NCBI GenBank assembly: GCA_020437395.1
Contig: JAGQWJ010000018.1
Coordinates: 1 to 56,299 of the forward strand
From: Ignavibacteriota bacterium
GTDB lineage: Bacteria > Bacteroidota > Ignavibacteria > Kapaibacteriales > UBA2268
Length of the DNA: 56,299 nucleotides
Reading direction: 5' to 3'
Shown here: positions 1 through 10,103 of the stretch, one piece after another
Layout of the letters: each line of letters starts with the position of its first letter
Position numbering within the stretch: the first letter of the stretch is position 1
Notes under the pieces: generated by a model
What the model saw: only the letters and a program-made list of their open reading frames with translations
Databases searched by the model: none
Told to the model about the DNA's origin: nothing
Translations under genes and position numbers: made by a program

Positions 1-894
1 TATCGATACGACTATTTCTTTGGAGAAGATTTAACAAATTTCACTTTTTTAGGTGCTACTATAGAAGATACTGATAAAAATAAATATCTTAAAAGTACAA
101 CAGATGGTGGGAAGACTTGGAACGATTTACGTACTTTTAGTTTTGTAGGTGATACTATTTGGTACAATGATTCCACGCAGTTTATTATTTCTGCTACAAG
201 TGACTTACGCTATAATAAAAGTATTGATAACAATGGAAGCCCTTATATTTTTTTCGTGACTTATAATACTGTTGATTCGTTGTATAAAATCGAAGCAATG
301 GATTTGCAAACCAATGAATTTAATTTGATATATCAGAATAAACAAGGTTCTTATTCAAATACAATTGTTGAGCTAATAGACGGTACATATTATATATGTA
401 AAGATGATACATTATTTACAACTTCAAATTTATTCGACTATAATAGTTGGCAAGGACAAAAATTACCAAACAACGGAACAATGTTGAATAGAATCATGAA
501 AAGTGGCGATTATCTTATAACTTATTATTTTGATGATATTCACCCTTATGATATATACAGAATAAAATGGAATGAGCTATCTATTACTAGCATTACTGAA
601 GAGGACATTGAAGTCCCTCCCTACTTCTATAACTCAGCCCCATTCCCACTGCCGACAAGTACTTATGTATCCACCAAAATTTATATGGATAATAACGTTA
701 CTATTACAAAAGAAAGCATTAAAATATATGACATAAACGGCACACAGGTAGAGAATGGAAACAAAGTTGAGATTAGTAATACAGTATGGCCCACAACATT
801 AACTTGGGATTCGAGCAATCAACCACCTGGGGTTTACTTTATACTCATCGAATATGACGGTAATTCTAAAGCTATTAAAGTTATGAAAGAGTAG
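1..894 (+). CDS. Secreted T9SS cargo protein, 3' part only (BNR/Asp-box-like repeat, type A sorting domain)
   Basis: The reading frame is open from the first base, so the 5' end lies outside the window; 297 codons are visible. An Asp-box/BNR-like signature (STTDGGKTWNDL) is encoded near base 97, a motif common in beta-propeller extracellular proteins. The last 70-80 residues look like a T9SS type A sorting domain: a strand with YDINGTQVENG, then PPGVYFILIEYDG and a short basic end (IKVMKE). By family knowledge such proteins cross the outer membrane by the Por/T9SS machinery and lose or anchor this domain. The substrate and function of the N-terminal part are unknown. An ATG at 256 is internal and not the real start. 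A hairpin terminator follows directly. Confidence 0.75.
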   Translation, partial: YRYDYFFGEDLTNFTFLGATIEDTDKNKYLKSTTDGGKTWNDLRTFSFVGDTIWYNDSTQFIISATSDLRYNKSIDNNGSPYIFFVTYNTVDSLYKIEAMDLQTNEFNLIYQNKQGSYSNTIVELIDGTYYICKDDTLFTTSNLFDYNSWQGQKLPNNGTMLNRIMKSGDYLITYYFDDIHPYDIYRIKWNELSITSITEEDIEVPPYFYNSAPFPLPTSTYVSTKIYMDNNVTITKESIKIYDINGTQVENGNKVEISNTVWPTTLTWDSSNQPPGVYFILIEYDGNSKAIKVMKE

Positions 895-903
895 TGTACA
901 AAA

Positions 904-940
904 AAAAGAGAGGTAATCATTTACGTCTCTTTTCAAATTT
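904..940. terminator. Rho-independent hairpin, probably bidirectional
   Basis: The inverted repeat AAAAGAGA (904-911) and TCTCTTTT (926-933) is flanked by A-rich sequence on the left and T-rich sequence on the right. It lies between the convergent ends of the T9SS cargo gene and pckA, so it can serve both. Confidence 0.6.
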
Positions 941-959
941 CAACTTATAATATTAATGC

Positions 960-2597
960 TTATACTTTAGGGCCAGCTTCTATTACACTGTTTGTAACGC
1001 CATCTTCGAACTTGGCAAAGTTCTCGATATACTTCTGTGCTAATCCTTTGTAAGAAGTCATGTACTCGTTTTCATCATTCCATGACTTAATTGGATTAAG
1101 TACTTCCTTTGGAACATTAGGACATGTTTCTGGTATCTCAAATCCGAAAATTGGATCAACTCTAAATTCTACATTATCCAAATCACCATTGAGTGCAGCA
1201 TTGAGAACATTTCTCGTATGTTTAATACTTATACGCGAACCTACTCCATATTTTCCGCCAACCCAGCCAGTATTCACTAACCAGCAATTAGAACCGTGTT
1301 GTTCCATTTTTTCTTTTAGCAAGTTAGCATAGTAGAACGGATGATGAACTAAGAACGGAGCTCCAAAACAAGCAGAGAATGCTAACTTAGGTTCTTTGCC
1401 AATACCTTTTTCAGTACCAGCTATCTTAGATGTATAGCCGCTAATAAAGTGGTATTGTGCTTGATCAGAGTTCAATCTTGCTATCGGAGGTAAAACACCA
1501 GTTGCATCGCATGTCAAGAAAATAACATTTTTTGGATGCGCTGATGTTCGTTTCTCGGATAAGGCATTTGGAATCATCTCAAGAGGATATGATGCTCTTG
1601 TGTTTTCAGTAAGAGAGTCATTATCCAAATCCACTTTTCTAGTAACGGGATCAACTACTACGTTTTCTAACACAGTTCCAAAACGGCGGGTTGTTTCGTA
1701 GATTTCAGGCTCACTTTCTTCACTCAATCGAATAACTTTAGCGTAACAACCACCTTCATAATTGAAAATACCATTTTTTGACCAGCCATGTTCATCATCT
1801 CCAATTAGACTTCTATTTGGATCTGCTGAAAGAGTAGTTTTACCAGTACCTGAAAGACCAAAGAACAATGCAGCATCACCATCTTTACCAACATTAGCAG
1901 AGCAATGCATAGACATCACGTTTTCTAATGGTTTGTAATAGTTCATAACAGTAAAGAAAGTCTTTTTAGTTTCGCCTGCGTAGTTAGTACCAGCCACAAT
2001 CGCAATCCTATCTTTAAAGTTCAATGCAATTGCTGTTTCACTCTTTGTAAAATCTACTTCTGGGTTACATTTGAACCCTGGTACAGCGATAAGAGTAAAC
2101 CCCGGAACGTGATTTTTGAACTCTTCTTTTGAAGCCAAATTAATAAACATATTTTGAACAAATAAATTTTGCCAAGCATTTTCAGTTATTATTCTTATTG
2201 GAATACGGTAATCTGGGTCTGCTCCAACAAATGCATCCATAACAAATACGTCTTTACCTTGTAAATAAGAACGTACTTTGTTCAATATGCTATTAAAATT
2301 TTCAGGCGACATTTCGGTGTTGTTGTCCCACCAAACGTGCCCTTCAGAAGTATCTTCTCTAACTATATATTTATCATTTGCAGAACGTGCAGTATGCTTA
2401 CCAGTTGTGACAGCTAAAGGTCCACCTTCGGCAATTAAACCTTCACCACGGTGAATAGCCTCTTCGTACAACGATGCAGCTGGTAAATTCCAGTACACGT
2501 TGCCTAAGTTGAATAGACCATGGTTTTCCAGTCCATATTTACATTTTAGCTCATCTGCTTGATCTATAGATGGAGAGTACTTTTTATCTTTTGACAT
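960..2597 (-). CDS. pckA: Phosphoenolpyruvate carboxykinase (ATP)
   Basis: Catalyses oxaloacetate + ATP to PEP + CO2 + ADP in the cytoplasm, the first committed step of gluconeogenesis. At 545 residues it has normal length for the ATP-dependent family. The kinase-1a P-loop GLSGTGKTTL is at residues 247-256 and the Mg/Mn-binding kinase-2 motif LIGDDEHGW at 264-272. The substrate-binding region TGKHTARSANDKY lies near residues 65-77, and the C-terminal NTGWVGGKYGVGSRI segment is also present. The ATG lies behind an AGGAAAA-like Shine-Dalgarno. It follows the subtilase gene on the same strand after 120 bp, so an own promoter is possible. Nothing is missing or unusual. Confidence 0.97.
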   Translation of the reverse strand: MSKDKKYSPSIDQADELKCKYGLENHGLFNLGNVYWNLPAASLYEEAIHRGEGLIAEGGPLAVTTGKHTARSANDKYIVREDTSEGHVWWDNNTEMSPENFNSILNKVRSYLQGKDVFVMDAFVGADPDYRIPIRIITENAWQNLFVQNMFINLASKEEFKNHVPGFTLIAVPGFKCNPEVDFTKSETAIALNFKDRIAIVAGTNYAGETKKTFFTVMNYYKPLENVMSMHCSANVGKDGDAALFFGLSGTGKTTLSADPNRSLIGDDEHGWSKNGIFNYEGGCYAKVIRLSEESEPEIYETTRRFGTVLENVVVDPVTRKVDLDNDSLTENTRASYPLEMIPNALSEKRTSAHPKNVIFLTCDATGVLPPIARLNSDQAQYHFISGYTSKIAGTEKGIGKEPKLAFSACFGAPFLVHHPFYYANLLKEKMEQHGSNCWLVNTGWVGGKYGVGSRISIKHTRNVLNAALNGDLDNVEFRVDPIFGFEIPETCPNVPKEVLNPIKSWNDENEYMTSYKGLAQKYIENFAKFEDGVTNSVIEAGPKV

Positions 2598-2717
2598 GAT
2601 TTTCCTGTAGGTTTTTATATCAAATTATTGATTTGAAAATAGTTAAAATCTTGAATACAAAATTGCTTATTTTTTAAATAATATTCAAGTAATGTTAGTC
2701 TTATTGTTCATAAATTA

Positions 2718-5700
2718 TTATTCAATTATCATGAACTTTTTCATTTCAGAGTTCTTTACTTCTGCATTTATTGACTCATTTCTTAAATCAGGGTTGCTAC
2801 CTTCTACTTTATAGTAGTAAACACCTGATTCCACCCTATTACCACTTTTATCTATTAGATTCCAGCTAGCTCCTCCATCACCATCAAACTCAGTGATAGA
2901 CTGCACAAACTCGCCCATATTGTTGAAAATATAAATAGTCGCGTTTGAAGTTAAATTTGCAAATGTGAGATTCTCGCTTTTACTTAATTTAAGTGGTTGC
3001 GGATATGCATAAACTCCACTTAAATCATCTTTGAAATAAGAAAATTGTAACACATTACCTGCTCCATTAGTCATCTTTCTGCCTGATTTAGATGTTACTT
3101 TTTCTGAAGCCGTTAAAGTATATTTGAATCCAACCGTGTTTTGTGTGAATGCATCTGTTTCTATTGCAATTTGTCTGTCATTAACTCCATTACTAATAGA
3201 GAGAATCTTACCTACTGGGGACAGCTCATAATTTGTAATATCTAAAGCCGATTGATCAATATCCTCTGAGAAATTCACAATTAATTTACTACCAATGCGG
3301 TCACCCGAAGTAAAATACAGCTCTTTGTCAGGTTTTTCAAATTTTGATTGGACGTTGTAAGAAGTTGCAAATATAACTTGCCTGAAATAATCCTCTATCT
3401 CTGGAATATCTATTGTGTATGCCCCTGAATAAATTGGTTCATTAAAAAACAATCTAATCTTTCCATCTTGAGACGATATTACATTACTTGGTACATAGTT
3501 ATTCGAATTATCACTCAATTTGAATCTTCTTGGTTCTAATTCATAATCAGGCATTTTTGTATCATACTCTATTACTAAAGTGTTTGGATTTACAAATTTC
3601 AAATCCAAAATCTTTGCTATTGGGTGAGTAAAACAACTAACCAAATTCGATGCGTTATTGCTAGTTACACCATCATTTGTTTTAGAAACAATATAAAAAT
3701 CATACCATGTATAATTCTCTAAAGTGTCGAATTGAATAGAGGTGAATTGAGTTTCGGCGTAAAGTATTCCTTGACCAGTATTTCTGTCAATTAATCGATA
3801 AATCTGGTAAAAATCTGCATTTGTTGCTTTGTCCCACTCTAAGTTTGCAGAATTTTCATCAATAGGGCGACCTCTGAAATTAGAAGGAGCCGTTACAATA
3901 AGTTCATTATCCGAGATTTCAAAGAATTGAGTTCCAAAGAAAGTATTAACCCCCATCTCGTTTCTACCATTCTTGTCAAAGTCATGCACAATTGCTGAAT
4001 TCGAAAGAGCATAGGCATAGTACCATATAGGTCTCATAGCCCCATTGTCAAATTTAAAAACATATAAATCTGGGAAAATTGATATTATTATCTCGTCCCC
4101 AGATTCGCCATCCAAATCACCGCATGAGACTCCATTTTTATATGAATTGCTCGAAAAATTGACAACTCCAAGTTTGACACCAGTAAATAACTCTTCCCAA
4201 ATTACTTTAAATTGGTTATCCTCAAATTTCCATAACTGTGCAGTCCAAACTAATTCTTTACCACCTTTTGAGTTAAATACTCTCTGAACTCCAGCATTGA
4301 GAACTAAAATTTCAGAAATTCCATCGCCATCCACGTCCGCAGCACAAAGATGTTGACTAGAATTGCTTATTACTTGCAATGATTCGAATTGCTTTTCAAA
4401 CTTGTTATTCTTGAATTCATATATGAACATCCTCCCTATTGAATTTGTGAACACTAATTCCATCTCGGAATCATTGTCAACATTTGCAAAGACAGAAGTC
4501 ATTGAGTTATCGAACCTTCCATATTCGGGAGGCATGACTACTCTATTCTCTGTTAAATAATTGCCATCCTTATACTTAATGACAAAATAAGAACTATCGT
4601 CATGTGCAATTATCTCGTCAAGTCCATCATTATTCAAGTCAACGAACTGACTTGGCCAAATAGTTTTAGTATCTTCTTTTAGCTGTATTTTCCCAAATTT
4701 CTTGTTGCCCACTTCCTCAAAAAGCACTAACTCACCGTTCCCAGAAGTTAATATTTCTTTAATCCCATCACCGTCACTATCACCGTAGCCCTCTATTATT
4801 CTTGGGTAATCAAGTGAATCTGTCTTTCTGAATTTGTTTTCTTTAAATTCGAAAAATGATGTGCTAACGAAATTTACACCATTTAACTTCGTAGTGGCAA
4901 AACTCTGTTTATCAATATCATATAGTCCATTGAATAAATAACTACCTTCTAAAGAATATGATTTTGATCTGAAAGTAGAGGTACTAATGTTTTCATCAAT
5001 TTCTGGAAACCAACCTTCGTTCATTATAGTGTCGGTTGAACTAACGGAAAAGGCCTTATATGAATATTTTTCACCAGCAATAAGGTTGTCAATAACTACA
5101 GAGTGGTCTAAGCTACTTTGAATAACCTCTGAAAATGTATTTACATAATCTCCTGCTTCATTATACAACTCAACATAGAAGATTGAATTATATTGTGTTG
5201 TGGCCGAGACTATTACTTTTCTTAAATCTGCATCAAATATTCTCAATGCTTTTGGTTCAGTAGTATATTTATTTTTTGTAAAAATATTTTGCGTAAATGG
5301 CCTGAAGTATAATCGTTCTTCGTAACTACTATTGTTGAGCAAATCAATTTTCAGTCTAAGAGTATAGATAGAATCTTTAAAAAAGGATTTATCAATCATT
5401 GCTATAGTATCATTCAAAACTTGATTATAAAACCTTGGTGATACTGGAATCCATTCTGAAAATTCTTCTTCTGAGCGAAAGTCTGGTTGATTAAATGGGC
5501 TAATTCCTTTCCTAATAAAAAGACTATAGCTCCTCATTAATGGGTGTAATACAGAACCAATAATCGCAAGAGAATCGTTTTTGGTAAGGTCAACGGCAGC
5601 ATCATTCTCGGGATAAACAATATTTACTTTTCCAATTGATCTGCTCTCTAAAGCACGGTTTATATTGAGAATACCTTTCCCGTAAAATGGGTCCCAACCA

Positions 5701-6977
5701 GGGTACTCGTTGTCATCTGTGGCCGTATTTTCTAAAATAAATTTTATTTCCTCTGGCTTTAGGTTGGGTTTAAGCTCTAATAACATTGCAACAGCTGCCA
5801 CAACGTGTGGACTAGCAACAGAAGTACCCGATTTGGTTGAATATTGATTGTTCGGACTTAATGAAAGGATAGATTGCCCAGGAGCGAGTATATCCAATCT
5901 GTTGCCATAGTTTGAAATACTTGATTTATAGAACCTTTCTGTAATTCCTCCAACTGATATTACTTCCTCAAAATCAGAAGGGTAATGCTTTCTATACCAA
6001 TTATTATTTCCTGAAGAGCCAACCATTGTAACACCATTTGCAAAAGCAAATTTAATTACATCGTGCAATAATGGGGAATAATATTCTTCGCCAAAACTAA
6101 AATTCAATACATTAACACCATTTGTAACTGCGTAAAGTATTGCAGATGCAATATCATCAGATTCCCCAGCACCACTAACATCAAAAGCTCTTAAAGTCAT
6201 AATCTTGGCATCGTAAGCAAGCCCAGAAATTCCCTTTCCGTTATTATTTTTTGCGGCAATAATCCCCGACATACTTGTACCATGAGACTCTTCATCATAA
6301 GGTATTGGATCTGGGTCTAAGTCATCCCCTATGTTTCTGTAGCTAACATTTACAAAATCATAGCCAATTACATCATCAATATAACCATTTCCATCATTAT
6401 CAATAAAATCAAAGTCTCCAGAAACTCCGTCCCGAACTTCTGTGCTAGGCCAAGGATCCAACCTACCATTGCCATTCAAGTCTTCTTTTTCATTAACCCA
6501 CATTTGACCTTGTATATCTTCGTGGTTGAAGTCCAATCCAGTGTCAACAACGCCTACGACAATACCCTTACCAGTTGCTTTCTCCCAAGAGTCTCGTATT
6601 TCTAAGTAACTCAAATTCCATTGAGATGTGAATTGAGGATCATTTGGAATTGGTGCCGATTCGATTCGATAAACATAGTTAGGAGTTATACTCTCAAAAT
6701 AATCAGAAAGAACAATCTTGCTATTCTTGATGTGCTCTGAATCAAGTATATAATAATATTGTAGATCCTCAATTCCGACTAATTGCTTTGTATTAATTCT
6801 GTTTAATTTACTTGGTAATAAGTTTTTGAAAACAGGGGTCAAATTCAACTGATTCTGAATTTGATTGTTCTTATTATTTGGTTTTATTCTAACTATATAA
6901 TCTACAGAAAATAGATTCGTATAACCCGAAATGGTTAATAATAATACAGATAGAACTATTGCATTTTTTTTGATCAT
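2718..6977 (-). CDS. Secreted subtilisin-like serine protease (S8) with VCBS/FG-GAP repeats, Fn3 and T9SS sorting domain
   Basis: A 1419-residue exported protease. A signal peptide (about residues 1-24) is followed by a propeptide-like region. The S8 domain has catalytic Asp145 (VVDTG), His232 (ESHGTS), an SSGNNN oxyanion segment near 321-326 and Ser386 (GTSVASP). Two Asp/Asn-rich loops (DLNGNGRLD and DNDGNGYIDD, residues 166-202) look like calcium sites. The middle holds about six FG-GAP/VCBS-type repeats such as YGDSDGDGIKEIL and AADVDGDGISEIL, then an Fn3-like module (TAPSNFRGRPIDENSANLEW). The C terminus (NNMGEFVQSI, ESGVYYYKVEG, MKKFMIIE) is a T9SS type A sorting domain. It probably degrades external protein. 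Its start overlaps the stop of the upstream arginase gene by 4 bp, implying co-translation. Confidence 0.93.
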   Translation of the reverse strand: MIKKNAIVLSVLLLTISGYTNLFSVDYIVRIKPNNKNNQIQNQLNLTPVFKNLLPSKLNRINTKQLVGIEDLQYYYILDSEHIKNSKIVLSDYFESITPNYVYRIESAPIPNDPQFTSQWNLSYLEIRDSWEKATGKGIVVGVVDTGLDFNHEDIQGQMWVNEKEDLNGNGRLDPWPSTEVRDGVSGDFDFIDNDGNGYIDDVIGYDFVNVSYRNIGDDLDPDPIPYDEESHGTSMSGIIAAKNNNGKGISGLAYDAKIMTLRAFDVSGAGESDDIASAILYAVTNGVNVLNFSFGEEYYSPLLHDVIKFAFANGVTMVGSSGNNNWYRKHYPSDFEEVISVGGITERFYKSSISNYGNRLDILAPGQSILSLSPNNQYSTKSGTSVASPHVVAAVAMLLELKPNLKPEEIKFILENTATDDNEYPGWDPFYGKGILNINRALESRSIGKVNIVYPENDAAVDLTKNDSLAIIGSVLHPLMRSYSLFIRKGISPFNQPDFRSEEEFSEWIPVSPRFYNQVLNDTIAMIDKSFFKDSIYTLRLKIDLLNNSSYEERLYFRPFTQNIFTKNKYTTEPKALRIFDADLRKVIVSATTQYNSIFYVELYNEAGDYVNTFSEVIQSSLDHSVVIDNLIAGEKYSYKAFSVSSTDTIMNEGWFPEIDENISTSTFRSKSYSLEGSYLFNGLYDIDKQSFATTKLNGVNFVSTSFFEFKENKFRKTDSLDYPRIIEGYGDSDGDGIKEILTSGNGELVLFEEVGNKKFGKIQLKEDTKTIWPSQFVDLNNDGLDEIIAHDDSSYFVIKYKDGNYLTENRVVMPPEYGRFDNSMTSVFANVDNDSEMELVFTNSIGRMFIYEFKNNKFEKQFESLQVISNSSQHLCAADVDGDGISEILVLNAGVQRVFNSKGGKELVWTAQLWKFEDNQFKVIWEELFTGVKLGVVNFSSNSYKNGVSCGDLDGESGDEIIISIFPDLYVFKFDNGAMRPIWYYAYALSNSAIVHDFDKNGRNEMGVNTFFGTQFFEISDNELIVTAPSNFRGRPIDENSANLEWDKATNADFYQIYRLIDRNTGQGILYAETQFTSIQFDTLENYTWYDFYIVSKTNDGVTSNNASNLVSCFTHPIAKILDLKFVNPNTLVIEYDTKMPDYELEPRRFKLSDNSNNYVPSNVISSQDGKIRLFFNEPIYSGAYTIDIPEIEDYFRQVIFATSYNVQSKFEKPDKELYFTSGDRIGSKLIVNFSEDIDQSALDITNYELSPVGKILSISNGVNDRQIAIETDAFTQNTVGFKYTLTASEKVTSKSGRKMTNGAGNVLQFSYFKDDLSGVYAYPQPLKLSKSENLTFANLTSNATIYIFNNMGEFVQSITEFDGDGGASWNLIDKSGNRVESGVYYYKVEGSNPDLRNESINAEVKNSEMKKFMIIE

Positions 6978-7924
6978 TCTTTATTAATAATATGAATAAT
7001 ATCTTCTAAGATAACTAACGAAATTTCTGCCATTGTGTTCTTATTGTCAAGCAATGGATTGATTTCGCAAAGTTCCAATGCCTTTATTTTTTCATCTTGC
7101 AGCAGCAAAGAGACTATTTCTATTACTTCATTTGGAGTAAGACCGTTCTTTACTGGAGTACCAGTACCGTAAGAAGTAATATCTGGATCCATTGAGTCCA
7201 CATCAAGTGAAATATAGATAGAATCACAATTCTTCAAATGTGACAATGTATCAGTTACTATCTGTTTTGTACCATTACTTCTAACATCATCAACAAGAAT
7301 TTTTTTCACATTATATTCATTCATTAAAGAAATTTCTTCTTCTTCTGAACTCCTTAATCCGATAAAAACTAAATCTTCAGGATTCATTTTCGGACAAATG
7401 TCGAATATATTTTTACAATTTTCCCAATAGTCTAATGTTCTATCTACAACTTCATTTCTTGCTTTTTTCTTGTTGTCGAGCCCCATAGCCATAGCCAAAG
7501 GCATACCATGTACATTACCAGAGGGTGTTGTATATGGAGTGTGCATGTCAGAATGAGCATCAATCCAAACTACACCAATTCGATGTTCAGGGTAAGCTTT
7601 TTTAAGTCCAGCAATAGTACCTGCTGCAGAGGAGTGGTCTCCACTTATGACTAATGGAAATCTTCTGTCTGAAATCGAATTCTCTACTTCTAAACCTAAT
7701 TGTTTAATTCTGTTATATATTTGCTTTAACCTAATTGCATGCGGTGTAACGATAGGTTTGAATAGTTTTTTGTTGTTTTTTGTTAATGTTACTACTTCAT
7801 TCTTATAAAAAAGTTTTGATTTTTTATTTATTGCTGCTATCCTTAACGCTTCTATACCTAAACTTGATCCTCTTGTACCTGCTCCTAATTCCGAAGGGTT
7901 CTCTATTATCCTAAAACTTTTCAT
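6974..7924 (-). CDS. rocF: Arginase family ureohydrolase, probably arginase
   Basis: Hydrolyses arginine to ornithine and urea in the cytoplasm. All binuclear manganese ligands are present: His97 (SGDHS), Asp122, His124 and Asp126 (DAHSDMHT), and Asp241 and Asp243 (SLDVDSMDPD). GTGTPV followed by LT favours arginase over agmatinase, which usually has GTGTPE; formiminoglutamase is less likely. The length of 316 residues is normal. The first Gly of the usual GGDHS is Ser here, a mild variation. It is first in a two-gene unit with the secreted subtilase, overlapping it by ATGA. Processing of peptide-derived arginine would suit that pairing, but this is inference. Confidence 0.9.
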   Translation of the reverse strand: MKSFRIIENPSELGAGTRGSSLGIEALRIAAINKKSKLFYKNEVVTLTKNNKKLFKPIVTPHAIRLKQIYNRIKQLGLEVENSISDRRFPLVISGDHSSAAGTIAGLKKAYPEHRIGVVWIDAHSDMHTPYTTPSGNVHGMPLAMAMGLDNKKKARNEVVDRTLDYWENCKNIFDICPKMNPEDLVFIGLRSSEEEEISLMNEYNVKKILVDDVRSNGTKQIVTDTLSHLKNCDSIYISLDVDSMDPDITSYGTGTPVKNGLTPNEVIEIVSLLLQDEKIKALELCEINPLLDNKNTMAEISLVILEDIIHIINKE

Positions 7925-8078
7925 TTATATAGTTATATTAATTTATTAGATGACAAAAATAGAAAATGAAATACCATAATAAAAATAATGTGCATTCATT
8001 CTTTACCAATTTTATGAATATTTATATTAATTTAGAAAATACAATCTAAGCTATATTAATTTTAAAATTATTGAAAAT

Positions 8079-10010
8079 ATGAGTAATATAAAGAAAATAG
8101 TCCAAATTTATTTGATTGGAATATTATTATTTACACTATTCAGACTACTACTATTCATTTCAGCATTGGATAAACTTGGCGAATCCTATGAATTTAGCAA
8201 TATTGTTTTATCTTTTCTTATGGGGCTGAGGTTTGATACTGTGATATCTGGCTATTTATTAATTCTTCCTTATGTAATATTAACTTTAAACCATTTTTAT
8301 TCAAAATTCAACAGACAAATCTCGATATTTGTATTTGTAATAATATTTATTGGTTACTTATTAGCATTTCTTGTTTGTGCAGCAGATATCCCCTATTTCC
8401 ATCAGTTTTACTCCAGATTCAGCATTGACGCTTTTAAGTGGATAGATACGCCCGATATAGTTTTTAATATGATAATTCAAGAACCAACATATTGGTTATA
8501 CTCTATACCACTAATAATTATTACAGTTATATTCTATTTAGGATTAAAACGCATACTATTGACCGAAACAACTCCAAAAAGAAGCAGAAAATTTGTGTTA
8601 GAAATAACTGCCTCTGTTCTTTTCTTTTTATTGATACTCTTAGGCATCAGAGGTCGCACAGCAATCAAATCACCAATTAGAGTTGGAACTGCTTACTTTT
8701 GTAGCAACCCTTTACTAAATAAGTTGGGTCTTAATCCAAATTTCTCGCTGATAAGAAGCTATTTGGATAGTAAAAATGATGCAAACAAACCAATTGACTT
8801 AATGGACAACCAAATTGCATTAAGAAATGTTAGGGAATATTTGAAAATTGATAATGACGATACGGTTAACGTAATCAGTAGATTGGAAAACCAAGACAGT
8901 CAAAATAAAATAGGACAGCGACCAAACATTGTGATTATAATGATGGAAAGTATGAGTGCTGCAAAAATGTCAAGACATGGTTTCCCATTAGTACAAACAC
9001 CTTTTTTGGATAGTATATCAAATCACGGCTATTATTTTGAAAATGCTTATTCGGCGGGAATACACACCTACAATGGTGTATTTTCTACATTATTCTCGTT
9101 TCCTGCATTATATAAGCAACACGCTATGAAAAAATCGCCTATACCTGAATATAATGGTATTTCTGGAGCATTAAGAAAGTTAGGTTACTCAACAGTTTTT
9201 TTCACTACCCATGACGGTCAGTTTGATAATGTTGAAGGCTTTTTAATGGCAAACGAATTTGAAAGGGTTATTGCTCAATCAGATTATCCGGCAAATGAAG
9301 TTAAAACAGCTTTAGGAGTTCCGGACGATTATTTATTCAGATATTCTATTCCAATACTTAATGATTTAAATAAGAAGAATAAACCATTTTTTGCTGCCTT
9401 TATGACCGCAAGTGATCATGGTCCTTATTACATTCCTGAGTATTTCAAACCAAAGAATGCGAAATTAGAAAACCAGATTGTAGAATATGCTGACTATTCA
9501 TTGAGAGTATTCATCGAATCCGCAAGGAAGGAAAAATGGTTTGATAATACACTTTTTGTTTTCATTGCAGACCACGGATATCCTAAAGATGCAGATTATG
9601 ATGTTTCTATGTCTTACAACCATGTACCATTACTATTCTATTCACCTAAGCTTATAGTTCAGCCCAAAGTGTTTTCTGAGATGGCAGGTCAGATTGATGT
9701 ATATCCGAGCATAATGGGATTACTTGAACTACCGTTTGAGAATAATACTCTGGGAATTAATTTATTTAAGGAAAAAAGACCATATATCTATTTTAACGTA
9801 GATGATAAATATGCTGTATTAGATAACGAATGGCTAATGATTGTAAAAAAAGACGGTACTAAGGGCTTATATAAGTACAGGGAAAAAGACCAAAATAATT
9901 ATTTGGTGGAAAATAAAGAATTGGGAGAAAGGATGAGAATTTATGCTGAATCTAACATACAGACATACCAATATCTATTAAGTAACAACAAGACAAAAAT
10001 AAAAAAGTAA
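8079..10010 (+). CDS. LTA synthase family membrane sulfatase-like phosphotransferase
   Basis: A 643-residue inner-membrane protein with about five N-terminal transmembrane helices (residues 5-30, 45-70, 80-100, 140-157, 172-190) and a periplasmic sulfatase-fold domain from about 283. Metal and catalytic residues can be placed: Glu290 in MMESM, the likely nucleophile Thr330 in GIHTYNG, Asp446-His447 in SDHG and Asp498-His499 in ADHG. LtaS/MdoB-type enzymes move glycerol-phosphate or phosphoethanolamine from phospholipids to envelope polymers. In a Gram-negative lineage without LTA the acceptor is unknown: lipid A, a periplasmic glucan or another glycan. It is transcribed away from the arginase gene. 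Family confidence is high, substrate confidence low. Confidence 0.88.
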   Translation: MSNIKKIVQIYLIGILLFTLFRLLLFISALDKLGESYEFSNIVLSFLMGLRFDTVISGYLLILPYVILTLNHFYSKFNRQISIFVFVIIFIGYLLAFLVCAADIPYFHQFYSRFSIDAFKWIDTPDIVFNMIIQEPTYWLYSIPLIIITVIFYLGLKRILLTETTPKRSRKFVLEITASVLFFLLILLGIRGRTAIKSPIRVGTAYFCSNPLLNKLGLNPNFSLIRSYLDSKNDANKPIDLMDNQIALRNVREYLKIDNDDTVNVISRLENQDSQNKIGQRPNIVIIMMESMSAAKMSRHGFPLVQTPFLDSISNHGYYFENAYSAGIHTYNGVFSTLFSFPALYKQHAMKKSPIPEYNGISGALRKLGYSTVFFTTHDGQFDNVEGFLMANEFERVIAQSDYPANEVKTALGVPDDYLFRYSIPILNDLNKKNKPFFAAFMTASDHGPYYIPEYFKPKNAKLENQIVEYADYSLRVFIESARKEKWFDNTLFVFIADHGYPKDADYDVSMSYNHVPLLFYSPKLIVQPKVFSEMAGQIDVYPSIMGLLELPFENNTLGINLFKEKRPYIYFNVDDKYAVLDNEWLMIVKKDGTKGLYKYREKDQNNYLVENKELGERMRIYAESNIQTYQYLLSNNKTKIKK

Positions 10011-10103
10011 AAAAATATTTTTTTTAAATATCACTATAACTTTTATAAAACAATACGTATTAATAAAGTTGAACTTTTTAATAATAAACTGTTGGGGTTA
10101 TAT

